Shown here piece after piece: positions 42,874 to 52,323 of a stretch of DNA of 64,000 nt. The number at the start of each line of letters is the position of its first letter. Position 1 is the stretch's first letter. The stretch is from Rectinema subterraneum. Its GTDB lineage: Bacteria > Spirochaetota > Spirochaetia > Treponematales > Rectinemataceae. The stretch spans positions 62,001 to 126,000 of the forward strand of contig WESA01000002.1 of the NCBI GenBank assembly GCA_009768935.1. Reading direction: 5' to 3'. The notes below the pieces were generated by a model. It saw only the letters and a list, made by a program, of their open reading frames with translations, did not search any database and was not told the DNA's origin. Made by a program: the position numbers and the translations under genes.

Positions 42874-44642
42874 GCTCGCCCTCCCTTCCCGGCAGGGAAC
42901 TGCTGATCCACAAGCTGGCGGTATTCCAGCAGGTTCTCGTACAGGCTTTCGTGCGAGCCCTGCGCGATAAGCCTGCCCTCTCTCAGGAAGAAAATCGTAT
43001 TGGCTTTGAGGATCGAAGAAAGCCGGTGGGCAACGACAACCATGGTGCGGCCTTTGCGCAACACTTCCATGCTTTCTTTGATGCGTTTTTCGGTAGCCAT
43101 ATCGACATTGCTCGTCGCTTCGTCGAGCAGGATGAGCTCCGGATTCATCGTAAGCGCCCGCGCAAAGGAGATAAGTTGGCGCTCGCCCGAGGAAAGATTC
43201 CCGCCACGTTCCCACAGGTTTGTCGAAAGCCCTTCAGAAAGGGAATCGATCGCTTCATTCGCATGAACCATTGAAATCGCGGACCATACGGTTTTCTCGT
43301 CTATCTCGTCGTGATAGAGCCTTGTATTCTCCAGCACAGAGCCAGGAAAAAGATAGGCTTCCTGCAATACAAGCCCGATTTTTTTCCGCCATGCGACAAT
43401 ATCGATTTCGTCGAGCGGCGTGCCATCGATACGTATGCAGCCTTTTTGGGGATGCATGAAGCCGCAGATAAGGCCTATCGTCGTCGATTTGCCGGAGCCG
43501 CTTGCGCCGACGATAGCCGCAAAACTCCCCTTCGGTATTGTAAACGTGAGATCGCGCAGTACCCAGTCCTCATCATTATAGGCAAACCATACATGATCGA
43601 ACCGTATTTCGTGCTGGAGCGAAGGCGCCTTTCCCGTTCCGCGATTCGGCTCTTCTTCTGTAGCCATAAGCTTGCGGATTCGCGAAAGCGAAGTACGCGC
43701 CTGCTGCATGCTCCTGAGGCTCTCCGCTATTTCCGCGATAGGCCGCAGAAGCCTCGCTCCATATTCAACAAATAGAAGAATCATGCCAAGCGTCATCGTG
43801 CCAGCAAGTACCTTCGGTGCGTAGAGCAAGAGCAGCGCCACTATGAACAATGGCCCGATAAGCGCATTCAGCGCCGACATCATGGAATATTCTATGAGCG
43901 AAATACGAACATCGAGTGCTACCTTCTGTTTGGCTGCCGCATCGAGCTGCGCTTCGGCCCACCCCGTTCTGCCATACGCTTTGAGCACTTCGATACCCTG
44001 CACAAATTCCGCAACCTTCGCTGCAATGCCCGCATAGAGGGAGCGCGCTTTTTCGTACATAGGGAAAATCTTCGAGAAAAAGACAATCATGACCGCGAGC
44101 AGCGTTACCGAAACACCGAACATAATGAGGGCCAGCTTCGGCACAAGCGCAAATGTCACCGCAAAAATTCCCAGCATTGTCAGTACATTCACGATCAGAT
44201 TCGCCCCCAGGTTCGAGAACATATCGCGCACGCGCTCGGTGTCAGTTTCCGTGCGTGACATGAGCTCGCCTACCGGATGGCTGTCGAAAAACGAAGCCGG
44301 CAACTTCAGCAGGTGCGAAAAAATATCCTGTTTGATGAGTGTTACGATTGAAAGCCCGAGGCGCGCGAGCAACATCATTCCCACATAGCTCAGCGCCCCT
44401 GTCACCGACACAATGGCCACAAAGGCGAACGCGTAGCCAAGCAAAAGGCTTGTATCTTCTTTCGGGACCGCAACATCGATGATTTGCTTCAGAATATAGG
44501 GGCCCGCGAGCTGCCCCATTGCGATAAGGATCATCACGCCGATTCCCGGCAGGGCAAGCATTCTGTACCGCGAGAGATAGCTAAGAATTGTGCGCAGATA
44601 GTCATTTTTTGCTGGTTGATTGGTCATAAGTTGATTGGCCAT
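42870..44642 (-). CDS. ABC exporter half-transporter, catalytic partner
   Basis: 590 residues. Six-helix membrane domain (GIGVMILIAMGQLAGPYIL onwards), then a nucleotide-binding domain with Walker A GASGSGKST, the altered signature LSSGERQL and the normal Walker B LILLDEATSNVD. Together with the downstream partner this makes an asymmetric exporter for lipids, peptides or drugs. Start at 44642; a second ATG at 44627 is possible and neither has a clear ribosome site. The gene lies 220 bases downstream of fucI, beyond the fucI terminator. Confidence 0.92.
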   Translation of the reverse strand: MANQLMTNQPAKNDYLRTILSYLSRYRMLALPGIGVMILIAMGQLAGPYILKQIIDVAVPKEDTSLLLGYAFAFVAIVSVTGALSYVGMMLLARLGLSIVTLIKQDIFSHLLKLPASFFDSHPVGELMSRTETDTERVRDMFSNLGANLIVNVLTMLGIFAVTFALVPKLALIMFGVSVTLLAVMIVFFSKIFPMYEKARSLYAGIAAKVAEFVQGIEVLKAYGRTGWAEAQLDAAAKQKVALDVRISLIEYSMMSALNALIGPLFIVALLLLYAPKVLAGTMTLGMILLFVEYGARLLRPIAEIAESLRSMQQARTSLSRIRKLMATEEEPNRGTGKAPSLQHEIRFDHVWFAYNDEDWVLRDLTFTIPKGSFAAIVGASGSGKSTTIGLICGFMHPQKGCIRIDGTPLDEIDIVAWRKKIGLVLQEAYLFPGSVLENTRLYHDEIDEKTVWSAISMVHANEAIDSLSEGLSTNLWERGGNLSSGERQLISFARALTMNPELILLDEATSNVDMATEKRIKESMEVLRKGRTMVVVAHRLSSILKANTIFFLREGRLIAQGSHESLYENLLEYRQLVDQQFPAGKGGRA

Positions 44643-44787
44643 AAAAGGTTAATAGTCCAAGTTTTTCTGTATAATTCTTCGCATAACGTCGATAGAATGT
44701 CCTAAAATGCCAAACCGAAATATTGTAGCGCGCTTTTCTGCATTCTGGCAAGGCTATTTCGGTCAGTGTGCAGGTCGATTCCTTCCA

Positions 44788-44834
44788 TAAAAAAGCCCCC
44801 TGGCAAGCCGCAAAGGCTCAGGCCAAAGGGGGCT
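44788..44834 (-). terminator. Intrinsic terminator of the fucose-type operon
   Basis: On the minus strand AGCCCCC (44834-44828) pairs with GGGGGCT (44800-44794), with further internal pairing (GAGCC/GGCTT). The downstream TTTTTTAT corresponds to 44794-44788. It lies 28 bases after the fucI stop. Confidence 0.85.
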
Positions 44835-44862
44835 GCAATCAGAATCTCCTACACCAATACTT

Positions 44863-46677
44863 CTATCTATACAATGGCCCCAGCGCTGCACACGCCCGGT
44901 AGTCCGCTCCCTCTGGATCCATGCCAAAAGCATTCCAGTAACTCGGCCTGAAAATCTTTTCCTGCGGGATGTTATGCATGGCGACAGGGATTCGCAGAGC
45001 AGCCGCAAGGCTGATAAGATCCGCACCGATATGGCCGAAGGAAATCGCGCCGTGGTTTGCGCCCCACGATGCCATCACTGAATAGACATCCTTGAATGGC
45101 CCAGTTCCTGTAAGGCGAGGAACGAACCATGTTGTCGGCCACGTCGGATCGGTGCGCAGATCGAGGGTATCGTGGACTTCCTGCGGGAGCGTCGCGGTAT
45201 AGCCTTCGGCGATCTGGATCATGGGGCCGAGACCTTTTACCAGGTTGATGCGCGTCATGGTTACGGGCATGCCGCCTTCGGTCAGGAAGTCGGAAGAATA
45301 GCCGCCGCCACGGAAGTAGCCAAGGTTTGCATATCGCCATTGTGTCGCATCGAGGCATGCTTTCGCTTCATTCGCTTCGACCTGCCACCAGGGCTTGATC
45401 GCTGGCTTTCCGTCAAGGCGCTGGCAGCCTGTTCCATCGAGGCATGTCGCACCTGAATTGATGAGGTGAATAAAGCCATGCTCGGCGAGCCCCGTCGGCT
45501 TCCAGCCGGTCACGCGCTGGACAGCTTCGGGGCTCCAATAGGTGCGCACATCAGAGAATATCTGGGCGCTGCCCGTCAAAAGATGGCCGAACAGCATAGA
45601 AACGCCATTGAGCGAGTCGTTTTCGGTCGCGACGAGGTAGGGCTGGCGGATGCCGTTCCAGTCGAAGCTCGAGTTGAGAATCGTCTCGAGAAAGTCGCCG
45701 TTGGGGAAATGGTCGGTCCACTGTCGCTGCCCTTGGAAGCCCGCAAGGATGGCATTATGTCCAAGCGCTTCTTCGCCCAAACCTTTGCGGCGCAGATCCG
45801 GGTTGCCAACCATAAGGTCGCGCACGATCATCGCCATTTTGACGCTCATTTCCCAGACCCTGTCTTTTCGCGCCCGCGAATGCTGTTTTTCGGGCGGATT
45901 GTTGTCAGGGCCTTCCTTGCAGTAGGTCTTCACCCATTCCATGGCACGGCGGAACTCGGCCTCTGAGTAAATCTTTTCCTCGATGCGCCTTGTGATTTCG
46001 CTCATATCGACATATTCGTTGCGCATGCCGAGGTATTCGCGGAAAAAGTCCGGATTGACGATGGAGCCTGCGATACCCATGGATACCGAGCCAACTGACA
46101 GATAGCTCTTCCCGCGCATCCATGCAGCAGCAAGCCCAGCTTTTGCAAATCTGAGAATTTTCTCAGCTACATCCGCCGGGATCTTGTCGGTATCGGTGAG
46201 GTCTTGCACATCATGCCCATAGATGCCGAAGGCGGGCAGTCCCATCTGCGAATGCGCCGCAAGCACTGCAGCAAGGTACACCGCGCCAGGTCGGTCGGTG
46301 CCATTGAAGCCCCATACCGCTTTGATAGTAAGGGGGTCGGTATCCATCGTCTCCGAGCCATAACACCAGCACGGCGTAACAGTGAGAGTAACGGCTACAC
46401 CTTCACGCGCGAATTTTTCGGCGCAGGCGGCTGCTTCCGCGACGCCGCCAATCGTTGTGTCCGCAATCACGCACTCGACTTTTTCGCCTGTGGGATGACG
46501 CAAGTTCTCTGAAATGAGCTTTGCGGCTGCCTTTGCCATGCCCATAGTCACTGCTTCGAGTGACTCCCGGACACCGCCAAGACGCCCGTCAATTGTCGGG
46601 CGAATGCCGATTTTCGGCGCACTGCCTTTGAGCCTGTTTCGAGCTTGCTGCATCTCGAAATCCTTATTCTCAGCCAT
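44863..46677 (-). CDS. fucI: L-fucose isomerase
   Basis: 604 residues, the normal FucI length. It interconverts L-fucose and L-fuculose, and D-arabinose with D-ribulose. Family signatures are [20 protein letters not shown] at the start, [14 protein letters not shown] and [16 protein letters not shown], with the C-terminal FGHIGADL region. The metal ligands (Glu, Asp, His) are expected in [10 protein letters not shown] and the GHI region. Last gene of the eight-gene sugar operon and followed by a terminator. Function is confident; the in vivo sugar could be fucose or D-arabinose. Confidence 0.95.
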   Translation of the reverse strand: MAENKDFEMQQARNRLKGSAPKIGIRPTIDGRLGGVRESLEAVTMGMAKAAAKLISENLRHPTGEKVECVIADTTIGGVAEAAACAEKFAREGVAVTLTVTPCWCYGSETMDTDPLTIKAVWGFNGTDRPGAVYLAAVLAAHSQMGLPAFGIYGHDVQDLTDTDKIPADVAEKILRFAKAGLAAAWMRGKSYLSVGSVSMGIAGSIVNPDFFREYLGMRNEYVDMSEITRRIEEKIYSEAEFRRAMEWVKTYCKEGPDNNPPEKQHSRARKDRVWEMSVKMAMIVRDLMVGNPDLRRKGLGEEALGHNAILAGFQGQRQWTDHFPNGDFLETILNSSFDWNGIRQPYLVATENDSLNGVSMLFGHLLTGSAQIFSDVRTYWSPEAVQRVTGWKPTGLAEHGFIHLINSGATCLDGTGCQRLDGKPAIKPWWQVEANEAKACLDATQWRYANLGYFRGGGYSSDFLTEGGMPVTMTRINLVKGLGPMIQIAEGYTATLPQEVHDTLDLRTDPTWPTTWFVPRLTGTGPFKDVYSVMASWGANHGAISFGHIGADLISLAAALRIPVAMHNIPQEKIFRPSYWNAFGMDPEGADYRACAALGPLYR

Positions 46678-46705
46678 ACATTCCTCCCAAAAACCGCGGG
46701 TGCAT

Positions 46706-47713
46706 TCAGCGCACGAGCGGATGTTGTATCAGTCTCGTCCTGAATCGCAGAATTTGCGGTTCAGGCGGTCCTTTCCCTTCTATTCTGTCGATAATAAGGT
46801 TTGCCGCAGCCTTTCCCATTTCAGCTATTGGCTGCTGCACCGCATACCTGCAATAGCGCAGCAAAGGCGAGTACGGCATTTCGTCGAATGCAGCAAAAGT
46901 AATATGCTGGGCGCGCTCTCCCCCTTCTGTAACGAGGTAGCTGGTCGCTCCTAAATGCGCAAAAAGATTCACAATGAACCAGGTGTCCGGCGAATCCGGG
47001 TCTTTTATGATTTCTTCCATGGTCCTATAGCCAAAAGGAAGCGTTGGGTGCCCGAACCGCACATATTTCTGCTCTATTTCAAGACCAGCTTCTTCCATTG
47101 CCCGGCAATAGCCTGCAAACCGCTCCTTTGCAGTGGTAACCTCGGGCTTTCCTCCCAAGAATCCAATGCGTCGGTGCCCTTCTCCGATGAGCGCGCACAC
47201 CGCCTCATATGCGCCGCCTTCGTTGTCGACCAGCACCTGGTCCGATTCGAATCCTTCGAGCGCGCGATCAACGAATACAATAGGTATGTGCAGAGCTGAA
47301 ACCTGCGAAAGATACGCGCTGGAGCTCCCGACGGGAATCAGCACAATCCCGTCAACAAGGCGTTCAGCAAGATGGCGGATACGCTTGGCCTCTTCTTCTT
47401 CTGAATCCCTCGATGTGCTGACAACGAGAGAATATCCATGTAGGGTCAACTCCCGATTCATGCTTTCCGCAATAAACATGAAAAAATCGCCCGCCAGGTC
47501 AGGGGCAAGTACGCCGATGGTATGGGTCCGGCTCGTTTTCAGGCTGCGAGCGACAACATTGAGCTTGTAGCCCAGCGACTCCATGGCTTCCAGCACAACC
47601 TGTTTTGTCTCGTATCGCACGCGCGGATCATTGTTCAGCACCCGCGAGACGGTTGCAGTCGACACATTCGCTCTCTGCGCGACATTCCGGATCGTGACAG
47701 TCTCGCGCGCCAT
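46706..47713 (-). CDS. LacI-family transcriptional regulator
   Basis: 335 residues. N-terminal helix-turn-helix [30 protein letters not shown], hinge region up to ~60, then a periplasmic-binding-like sensor domain ([14 protein letters not shown]). It probably represses the operon in which it lies and responds to its sugar. Two LacI-like operators upstream of the first gene (53861-53874 and 53925-53938) are the likely targets. I chose ATG 47713, seven bases after GGAG and overlapping the AEC stop by one base (TGATG); GTG 47716 is an alternative. Confidence 0.93.
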   Translation of the reverse strand: MARETVTIRNVAQRANVSTATVSRVLNNDPRVRYETKQVVLEAMESLGYKLNVVARSLKTSRTHTIGVLAPDLAGDFFMFIAESMNRELTLHGYSLVVSTSRDSEEEEAKRIRHLAERLVDGIVLIPVGSSSAYLSQVSALHIPIVFVDRALEGFESDQVLVDNEGGAYEAVCALIGEGHRRIGFLGGKPEVTTAKERFAGYCRAMEEAGLEIEQKYVRFGHPTLPFGYRTMEEIIKDPDSPDTWFIVNLFAHLGATSYLVTEGGERAQHITFAAFDEMPYSPLLRYCRYAVQQPIAEMGKAAANLIIDRIEGKGPPEPQILRFRTRLIQHPLVR

Positions 47714-48648
47714 CACGCAACTCCTGCAATGGCCAGCACTGCGATAAAGGCAACCGACACAATAGTGGATAACGTCAGGACACTGCTGACAAAATTCGCC
47801 TTGCCTTTATGATATACAGGAATGACAAAGGGAGGCGGCAATACAAAGAGCACAATAGCTGCCCGCGAATGCCATTCCGAAAACCCCAGTGCCGGCACAA
47901 TCAGGTATGCAAATACCAGCCCCAAACCAAGCCCCAGCACCGCGCGAAATGCCACAACGCGCAGAAGATCTCTGTCGAACACAATCCCCGCACTCAACGA
48001 AGAACCAATAACCAGACACACGAGAGGCGTAGTAAGCCCTCCTACTGTATCGAACACCGCGCCGGCAAATCCGCTGCGAACCGCAAGCATGTCCGCAAAA
48101 CCTGGCATCAGGAGTGAAAGAACAATACCGCCCCCGATCGCCCACAGCACTTTGGATTTCGCAATATCTCTCCAGGGAAAGATAGCATGCTGGCTCGCGC
48201 CCTTTTCTCCGCCCGATCGCATACTCATCTGTACCATGAGAACAGTGAATACATAGATCACCTGCCCCATATCGAGCGCTGCAAAAGCAGGCAGTCTTTC
48301 GGCTGTATGAAAGCCTGCAAACAGCGCATATCCGAGCATACCCGCTTCGAAGCCTTGGAATAAAAGCCGCGTCTCTGGTCTGGGCAAACGGGCGATCCCA
48401 GCGAGGAGCGCTCCGGCAAGCCCCATGATCGCGCACGAAGCGAAAACCCCAAGCGCCAGGATTACGTTCCTGCCATCAGGAGTAAGCCGCAAAAAGGCCC
48501 TCAGCAGCAAAAGAGGCAGCGTCAGGTTCGTTATAATTTTCTTAAGGCCATCGATCGCCCGTTCTCCGAGCCATCCTCGCTTTGCAAGCATATACCCCGC
48601 TGTCATGAGGATTGCAATCGAAAAGAGCGAACCACCAGCCTGTTCCAT
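47713..48648 (-). CDS. AEC-family transporter (second copy)
   Basis: 311 residues with about ten hydrophobic segments in AEC-family layout (LTLPLLLLRAFLRL, GGLTTPLVCLVIGSSLSAG, VLPPPFVIPVYH). It is only distantly similar to the AEC carrier at 2361-3266. Its place inside a fucose-type sugar operon that already has an ABC importer suggests it exports an organic-acid product such as lactate or a keto-deoxy acid; that is inference. Coupled to the LacI gene by a one-base stop/start overlap. Confidence 0.85.
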   Translation of the reverse strand: MEQAGGSLFSIAILMTAGYMLAKRGWLGERAIDGLKKIITNLTLPLLLLRAFLRLTPDGRNVILALGVFASCAIMGLAGALLAGIARLPRPETRLLFQGFEAGMLGYALFAGFHTAERLPAFAALDMGQVIYVFTVLMVQMSMRSGGEKGASQHAIFPWRDIAKSKVLWAIGGGIVLSLLMPGFADMLAVRSGFAGAVFDTVGGLTTPLVCLVIGSSLSAGIVFDRDLLRVVAFRAVLGLGLGLVFAYLIVPALGFSEWHSRAAIVLFVLPPPFVIPVYHKGKANFVSSVLTLSTIVSVAFIAVLAIAGVA

Positions 48649-48685
48649 ATCGGCTTATTGTCCTTTTTTTGTGCGCCGGAAAACG

Positions 48686-49123
48686 TCAGTCAGACACAGG
48701 CGGCACGCCTTTTTTGAGAATTATGTTGGCGTACTTTACCGTTTCGCCAGTCATGACAACAGCAAAGGCTTTCTTTGTCCTTTCATAGAATGCAAAACGC
48801 TCGAGGCGCGCAATGGGCGGCGTATCTGGCCAGTAGCGGTCGATTACTTCGCGATAGCGGCGCTCGACTTCCGAATCGAGTACATCACCCACAGAAGGCT
48901 GCATCATAATGACCGGGGCTTCCACATAGGAGTCAAGGTTGATGAGTCTCAAAATGCCATCGAGCAAGTCTGGAATGCGAATCCCGTCGGCCCGTATGAC
49001 GCGCGCATTCAGCGCATCGCCACCAAAAAACGCATCAGCAAGGACTATCTCGTCGCCATGCCCCATACGATACAGCACCGAGAGCAATTCTGCTGAAATA
49101 CAAGGCTTAATACCGATTAACAT
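48686..49123 (-). CDS. fucU: L-fucose mutarotase (FucU/RbsD family)
   Basis: 145 residues. RbsD/FucU fold: MLIGIKPCISAELLSVLYRMGHGDEIVLADAFF, with the catalytic His in RMGHGDE, and FAFYERTKKAFAVVMTGE in the C-terminal half. It interconverts the alpha and beta anomers of the sugar before isomerisation by FucI. The start overlaps the kinase stop by seven bases, with AAGGAG inside the kinase end. Confidence 0.93.
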   Translation of the reverse strand: MLIGIKPCISAELLSVLYRMGHGDEIVLADAFFGGDALNARVIRADGIRIPDLLDGILRLINLDSYVEAPVIMMQPSVGDVLDSEVERRYREVIDRYWPDTPPIARLERFAFYERTKKAFAVVMTGETVKYANIILKKGVPPVSD

Positions 49124-50109
49124 ATGCGCTCCTTTGCATTGAATTGCGGAACTATTCCGGGAGCAATAAGAACCGCTTCCGGATCGAATACTGCAAGCTC
49201 ATGCAGCGTTGGCGGTTCAGCACCGCGCTTGGTGCAATCGAGTGCTGCAACCGATGTTGCAAGCCTGAGAGCTGCGCTAAGATTTTGTTCGCTCAGCGAA
49301 GCTAGATCTTTGCGATCTCGCACTTTCAGCCAGCCAAGAGCGGCGAGCAAACCCGCATGGAAGCTGTCGCCAGCACCAATAGTATCCACAACCGCTACTT
49401 TGGCTGCTGGCAATTCGATGCGCACATGTTTGGTCAAAGCGAGCGAGCCATGTTCGCCCCTCGTCAACGCCACAAGCTCCGGCCCCAATCCCAGCACTTT
49501 ATTCGCCGCCTCATTGGCAGGACATTCGTACAGCCACTCGAGATCGGAATCGCTCGCTTTTACAATCGCGCTTCGCTGGCATATCCATTCAAAGCGCGCA
49601 CGATATTCCGATTTTGAAGAAATAAGATTGGGTCTGACATTCGGATCGAAGCTTATAAGTTTCCGCTCGTGCTCCCGCTCGATCAATGCAAGAATCGTCG
49701 AGCACGAAGGCTCCTGTACGAGCGAGATTGAGCCGACAAGCAGAAAAACAGCGCTGTCCGGCAGCTTTGCGGGAATATCCGATGGCAGAAAAAAGCGGTC
49801 GGCCGCATCTGCGGAATAAAACGCATATTTTGCATTGCCGGCTTGATCACGCTCGACAAAAGCAAGCGTTACCGCTTGATCGCTGCGCGCGAGCAGAGAG
49901 ACATCCACGCCTGAATCCACCAGCTTGGAGACAATCGTATCGCCCAGAAAATCGCGGGATGTTTTTCCCAAAAACCATGTCGGCGCACCAAGGCGCGCTG
50001 CTGCAATCGCACTGTTATACGGACAGCCGCCCGGGCACGCCTCGAACAGTTTCGAGCCATGTTCAGCCGGTACCATGTCGATCAAGCTTTCGCCGCATGC
50101 AACTATCAT
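49117..50109 (-). CDS. PfkB-family carbohydrate kinase
   Basis: About 330 residues. N-terminal CGESLIDMVPAE, GGCPYNSAIAAARLG (sugar site) and C-terminal VDTIGAGDSFHAGLL with the catalytic Asp. Closest in pattern to fructokinases and ribokinases. In a fucI operon the classical kinase is the FGGY-type FucK, so a PfkB kinase is unusual. It may phosphorylate the ketose made by FucI at another position, or act on a keto-deoxy acid. I chose ATG 50109, five bases after AGGGAG; the longer start at 50130 lacks a site. Confidence 0.9.
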   Translation of the reverse strand: MIVACGESLIDMVPAEHGSKLFEACPGGCPYNSAIAAARLGAPTWFLGKTSRDFLGDTIVSKLVDSGVDVSLLARSDQAVTLAFVERDQAGNAKYAFYSADAADRFFLPSDIPAKLPDSAVFLLVGSISLVQEPSCSTILALIEREHERKLISFDPNVRPNLISSKSEYRARFEWICQRSAIVKASDSDLEWLYECPANEAANKVLGLGPELVALTRGEHGSLALTKHVRIELPAAKVAVVDTIGAGDSFHAGLLAALGWLKVRDRKDLASLSEQNLSAALRLATSVAALDCTKRGAEPPTLHELAVFDPEAVLIAPGIVPQFNAKERIC

Positions 50110-50242
50110 CCTCGCTCCCTTCTGGCTCATCTATTCAGACGCGCCTATTAATAGCTCCTCATGCCTGCACGCAAGTACACGCCATTCCGAAAGAGAGCGG
50201 GCAAAGCGCCCGCTCTCACTGATTTACCGCTCTTTTGCTGAA

Positions 50243-51181
50243 TTACTGGTAGAGTACCGCCTTGATCTTCGGGTCATCGATATTGGTCTTGTCATACCAA
50301 TAGAAGCCGGTATCGATGAATTTCGGGAATTTCTCGCCCTTGAGAGCTTTGACTGCATATTCGACGGTCTTGTAACCGATGCCGACCGGGTTCTGGGTGA
50401 TGGCACCTGCCATCTCGCCTGAGCGGATTGCCGCAATCTGCTGGGCGCCCGAATCGTATCCGATGACGACGATCTTGCCGATCTTGCCCATTTCCTTCAC
50501 ACCATTGAGCACGCCGATGGCAGAGCCTTCGTTCGCCCCAAAGAATCCTTTGAGGTTCGGGTGCGCCTGGATGATAGCCTTGGCAAGGTCGGTCGACTTG
50601 AGGTGGTCGCCGGCGCCATACTGCACGCTGACTATGGTGATCTTGGGATATTTCGATTTGATGCGGTTCACAAAGCCATCCCTGCGGTCGATGCCGGTGC
50701 GGCTTGTCTGATCGTGCACAATGACTGCTACTTCACCGGCGCCGCCGATGAGTTCAGCCATTTTGTCTGCTGCATACGCTGCTGCGGCAACGTTGTCTGT
50801 CGCGCAGGTAGTGAGCGGAATATCGCTGTCGACGCCTGAGTCGAATGCGATAACAGGAATACTCGCTGCCTTGGCTTGCTGCAGATATGGTATCGCTGCC
50901 TTGCTGTCCAGAGCCGCAAAACCTAGGGCATTCGGTTTTTTGGCGAGCGCTGCGGCGAGCATATCGATCTGCTTATCGACCATCGCCTCGGATTCGGGGC
51001 CTTCAAATGTGATATTCACATTGAAGTCTTTTGCGGCCTTAAGAGCTCCCTCTTTGACCGCCTGCCAGAACTGGTGCTGGAATCCTTTCGAGATGAGAGG
51101 AATGTAGTAGGTCTGGGCAGCAAGCGAAGCAGCCGCGACCAGCATCAGTGCAAGTGCGAGAATAACCGTGCGTTTCTTCAT
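50243..51181 (-). CDS. Sugar ABC transporter substrate-binding protein (RbsB type)
   Basis: 312 residues. Signal peptide MKKRTVILALALMLVAAASLAA, no lipobox. Then the ribose-binding-protein fold: PLISKGFQHQFWQAVKEGA, QIDMLAAALAKKPNALGFAALD, IPVIAFDSGVDS and GANEGSAIGVLNG. It captures the sugar in the periplasm for the permease and ATPase upstream. Start at 51181 with AAGGAGGAG upstream; the frame to 51316 is unsupported. A GC-rich inverted pair just before the stem of the leader (around 51205-51225) lies between this gene and the permease. Confidence 0.94.
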   Translation of the reverse strand: MKKRTVILALALMLVAAASLAAQTYYIPLISKGFQHQFWQAVKEGALKAAKDFNVNITFEGPESEAMVDKQIDMLAAALAKKPNALGFAALDSKAAIPYLQQAKAASIPVIAFDSGVDSDIPLTTCATDNVAAAAYAADKMAELIGGAGEVAVIVHDQTSRTGIDRRDGFVNRIKSKYPKITIVSVQYGAGDHLKSTDLAKAIIQAHPNLKGFFGANEGSAIGVLNGVKEMGKIGKIVVIGYDSGAQQIAAIRSGEMAGAITQNPVGIGYKTVEYAVKALKGEKFPKFIDTGFYWYDKTNIDDPKIKAVLYQ

Positions 51182-51278
51182 GGCGTTTCTCCTCCTTATA
51201 CTTTCCGCTTCCGTACGGAAGCGGGATTTCCCGTATGTATTGCGCATGCCCCGTGAAGGAGCTACACGCGCATAGCAA

Positions 51279-52292
51279 TTACCGCCGCTTGCGGAGCATA
51301 TCCACGTACACCGCAAAGATGATGATGATGCCCGTTGTCACTATCTGCCATTCCTGCGGTACCGACAGAATTCTAAGGCCATTCGTCAACGTGCTCATAA
51401 TGAATGCACCGATGATTGTGCCAAGAATGGTGCCTTCGCCGCCTGACAGCGATGTGCCGCCGATAACCGCCGCTGCGATTGCGTCAAGCTCATAGCCCTG
51501 CCCCAGCGCCGGCTGGGCTGAATTGAGCCGCGACGCAATCAGAATGCCGGCGATACCGCATATCAAGCCATTCACCGCATAGACCGCGATTTTCCAGCGA
51601 TCGGTATTGATACCGGATAGGCGCACCGCTTCCTCATTCGAACCGATTGCAAAAGTATAGCGGCCGAAAATAGTGCTGTTGAGAACGAAGCTGGCAAGGA
51701 TTGCAAGCCCAAAGAGGATTATGACCGCATTGGGAATCTGGAAATCCTTCATGAACGGAAAGAGCGAGCCCATCGATATTTTTGCAAAGGATGGAGCATT
51801 GGTGAAATAAATCGGTTTCGATTTCGCAATGATGAGGGAAAGCCCCTTGGTGAGCATGCTCATGCCGAGCGTTGCAATAAAAGGCGGCAATTTGAATTTC
51901 GCTATCATGACGCCGGAAGCCAGCCCGCAGATTGTTCCGACAAACAGTGCCATGAGAACGCCCAATATAACGGGCAGATTCCACACAGCTACCGTCTGTG
52001 CGGCCATCACAGCGGTAAATGTCATCATGGTGCCGACTGACAGATCGATGCCGCCCGTGATGATGACGAAGGTTACGCCAATGGCCAGCACGCCGTTGAC
52101 CGCTGTTGCCAGCATGATCGCAATAAGGTTATACGGCTGGAAAAAGTTCGGAGAGAGCAAGGAAAATGCGATAATGAGAAGCACGAGGCTCGAAAAGGCC
52201 AGGATTTTCTGACGCGCTGCAGCGCCCTTGGTTCCTGCCGTGATTTTTGCAATTGAAGCAATAGCAGGAGTGCCGTTCGATTTGTCCGCCAT
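51279..52292 (-). CDS. Sugar ABC transporter permease (RbsC type)
   Basis: 337 residues with about ten membrane segments. RbsC-family signatures: GVTFVIITGGIDLSVGTMM, GVMIAKFKLPPFIATLGMSMLTKGL, SNEEAVRLSGINTDRWK, and the coupling loop GYELDAIAAAVIGGTSLSGGEGT. It forms the channel of the sugar importer and sits between ATPase and binding-protein genes in the usual order. Confidence 0.95.
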   Translation of the reverse strand: MADKSNGTPAIASIAKITAGTKGAAARQKILAFSSLVLLIIAFSLLSPNFFQPYNLIAIMLATAVNGVLAIGVTFVIITGGIDLSVGTMMTFTAVMAAQTVAVWNLPVILGVLMALFVGTICGLASGVMIAKFKLPPFIATLGMSMLTKGLSLIIAKSKPIYFTNAPSFAKISMGSLFPFMKDFQIPNAVIILFGLAILASFVLNSTIFGRYTFAIGSNEEAVRLSGINTDRWKIAVYAVNGLICGIAGILIASRLNSAQPALGQGYELDAIAAAVIGGTSLSGGEGTILGTIIGAFIMSTLTNGLRILSVPQEWQIVTTGIIIIFAVYVDMLRKRR

Positions 52293-52323
52293 GGTTGTTC
52301 CTTCCCTTCAACTCAAACTGGAA

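Noticed and set aside
42874-43215. N-terminal extension of the ABC exporter gene at 40843
   Set aside because: It lies wholly inside the partner gene in another frame; the ATGA overlap at 42870-42873 gives a natural start.
49630-49638. Family B repeat copy in the PfkB kinase gene
   Set aside because: Only GGGTCTGAC is present, without the second arm; it could be chance.
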